The notes below the pieces were generated by a model. That model saw only the letters and a program-made list of their open reading frames with translations. It was not told where the DNA came from and did not search any database. Shown here in pieces: positions 63,331 to 64,000 of a DNA stretch of 64,000 nt (position 1 is its first letter; each line of letters opens with the position of its first letter). Source of the stretch: Saccoglossus kowalevskii (Eukaryota > Hemichordata > Enteropneusta > Harrimaniidae); NCBI RefSeq assembly GCF_000003605.2, contig NW_003149768.1, positions 437,979-501,978 on the forward strand, given 5' to 3'. Position numbers and translations under genes: made by a program.

Positions 63331-63474
63331 ACAATACCTTGTCCGATTATGTAGTGGCTATCACACGTGAAGCAAAATGGGATCAGTTATTCTCAAAAAT
63401 GTTACAATCCTTGTTCTGTGTATTGAGTAACTCGCACCTATTGTTGGTTGTGTAATTTCAATGTGCATGTATAT

Positions 63475-63597
63475 TGTTTTTTCTTTATTGTTTTTTTCCC
63501 TTTATTGTTTTTTTTCTTATATTGTTTTTTTTACTTTATTTTTGTTCCTTTATTGTTTTTGTCTTTATTGTTTTTTATCCTTTATATTTTTTTTTCT
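63475..63597. repeat. T-rich degenerate minisatellite
   Basis: About seven loose units of TTTATTGTTTTTTT with interspersed C. The two overlapping frames rich in F, L and Y are artefacts of this composition. Confidence 0.85.
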
Positions 63598-64000
63598 GCT
63601 CGTAAAGAGGTATTGTATTTTAGACTCAGTGAAAGTAATAGTATTCAATTGTCACAAGTTAAGTTATTGTTAATAAATAACAAGGTGGTTCTATGAATAA
63701 AAAACCTTATTTGTAGAATAGTCATGCTGGTTTTATATATTTATTGCTCGAGAACAAATTGTTCTTTATCAAATAAATTATTTTAAGTGAAATCAAGCTA
63801 TGAACTGAGTTTTTGGATACAATGTTGGTGTCAATACAGAATTGAAAAACGGTCATTCCATAAAAGGAATGACAATCGTGGCCACGACGAAGACTAGCTC
63901 ACAACCAAATTTAGCACCCGTAGACAGCCACGAGGTCAGTCAGGTCACTTAACGCGATTTAAACATAACATATTATGTATTTGACAGATGATAGGGGCAC

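Noticed and set aside
63448-63696. F/L/Y-rich frames in the T-rich tract
   Set aside because: Low-complexity artefact.

Overview
This is a gene-poor, AT-rich stretch of animal nuclear DNA. Short GT-AG exons, TATAAAAG-type core promoters, AATAAA signals and animal-type elements (hAT, a non-LTR retrotransposon, a Ty3 pol fossil, a tRNA-like SINE) point to an invertebrate. The genome looks large and repeat-rich, perhaps lophotrochozoan or a non-vertebrate deuterostome, but the sequence alone does not settle the phylum. There are no bacterial operons, RNA operons or CRISPR arrays.

Layout. 0-10 kb: a promoter-like patch, a decayed hAT transposon (2.03-2.66 kb), a dispersed repeat family (2.67-3.29, 7.96-8.14 and 14.1-14.5 kb), a broken Ty3/gypsy pol fossil (3.6-4.5 kb), a foldback element (6.35-6.45 kb), a small four-exon gene on the minus strand (7.06-7.95 kb) and a dead LINE (9.1-10.1 kb). 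10.7-32.2 kb: two head-to-tail copies of a segment of about 10.4-11 kb, roughly 90% alike by eye where they align, each with its own insertions and deletions. 33.15-35.19 kb: a 25-bp minisatellite of about 82 units with higher-order repeats. 36.0-38.7 kb: a TATATCG-rich satellite block with a 24-bp array, a tRNA-like SINE, irregular TATATCG sequence and a 90-bp array. 38.7-48 kb: mostly unassigned, with a candidate cysteine-bearing exon pair at 44.7-45.3 kb. 48.3-52.7 kb: two diverged inverted segments that bracket a small secreted cysteine-rich peptide gene (49.89-50.08 kb), a 97-bp tandem repeat and a cluster of CTCF-like motifs. 57.2-60.1 kb: the clearest gene, a type II membrane glycosyltransferase of the Nucleotid_trans family (PF03407) with a TATA promoter and a probable noncoding first exon. 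62.7-63.3 kb: a diverged copy of that promoter and first exon, suggesting a second family member starts near the right edge.

Functional picture. The glycosyltransferase is confident. The secreted peptide and the minus-strand microexon gene are good predictions from splice signals plus continuous frames. Everything else is repeat biology or weak coding signal. The parts most worth a second look are the unequal tandem duplication, the 49.9-kb peptide with its paired CxxC motifs, the 7-kb microexon gene, the inverted 48.4/52.5-kb pair with codon-like substitutions, and a recurrent ACGCGTTGTATACGTC motif found at seven or more places.
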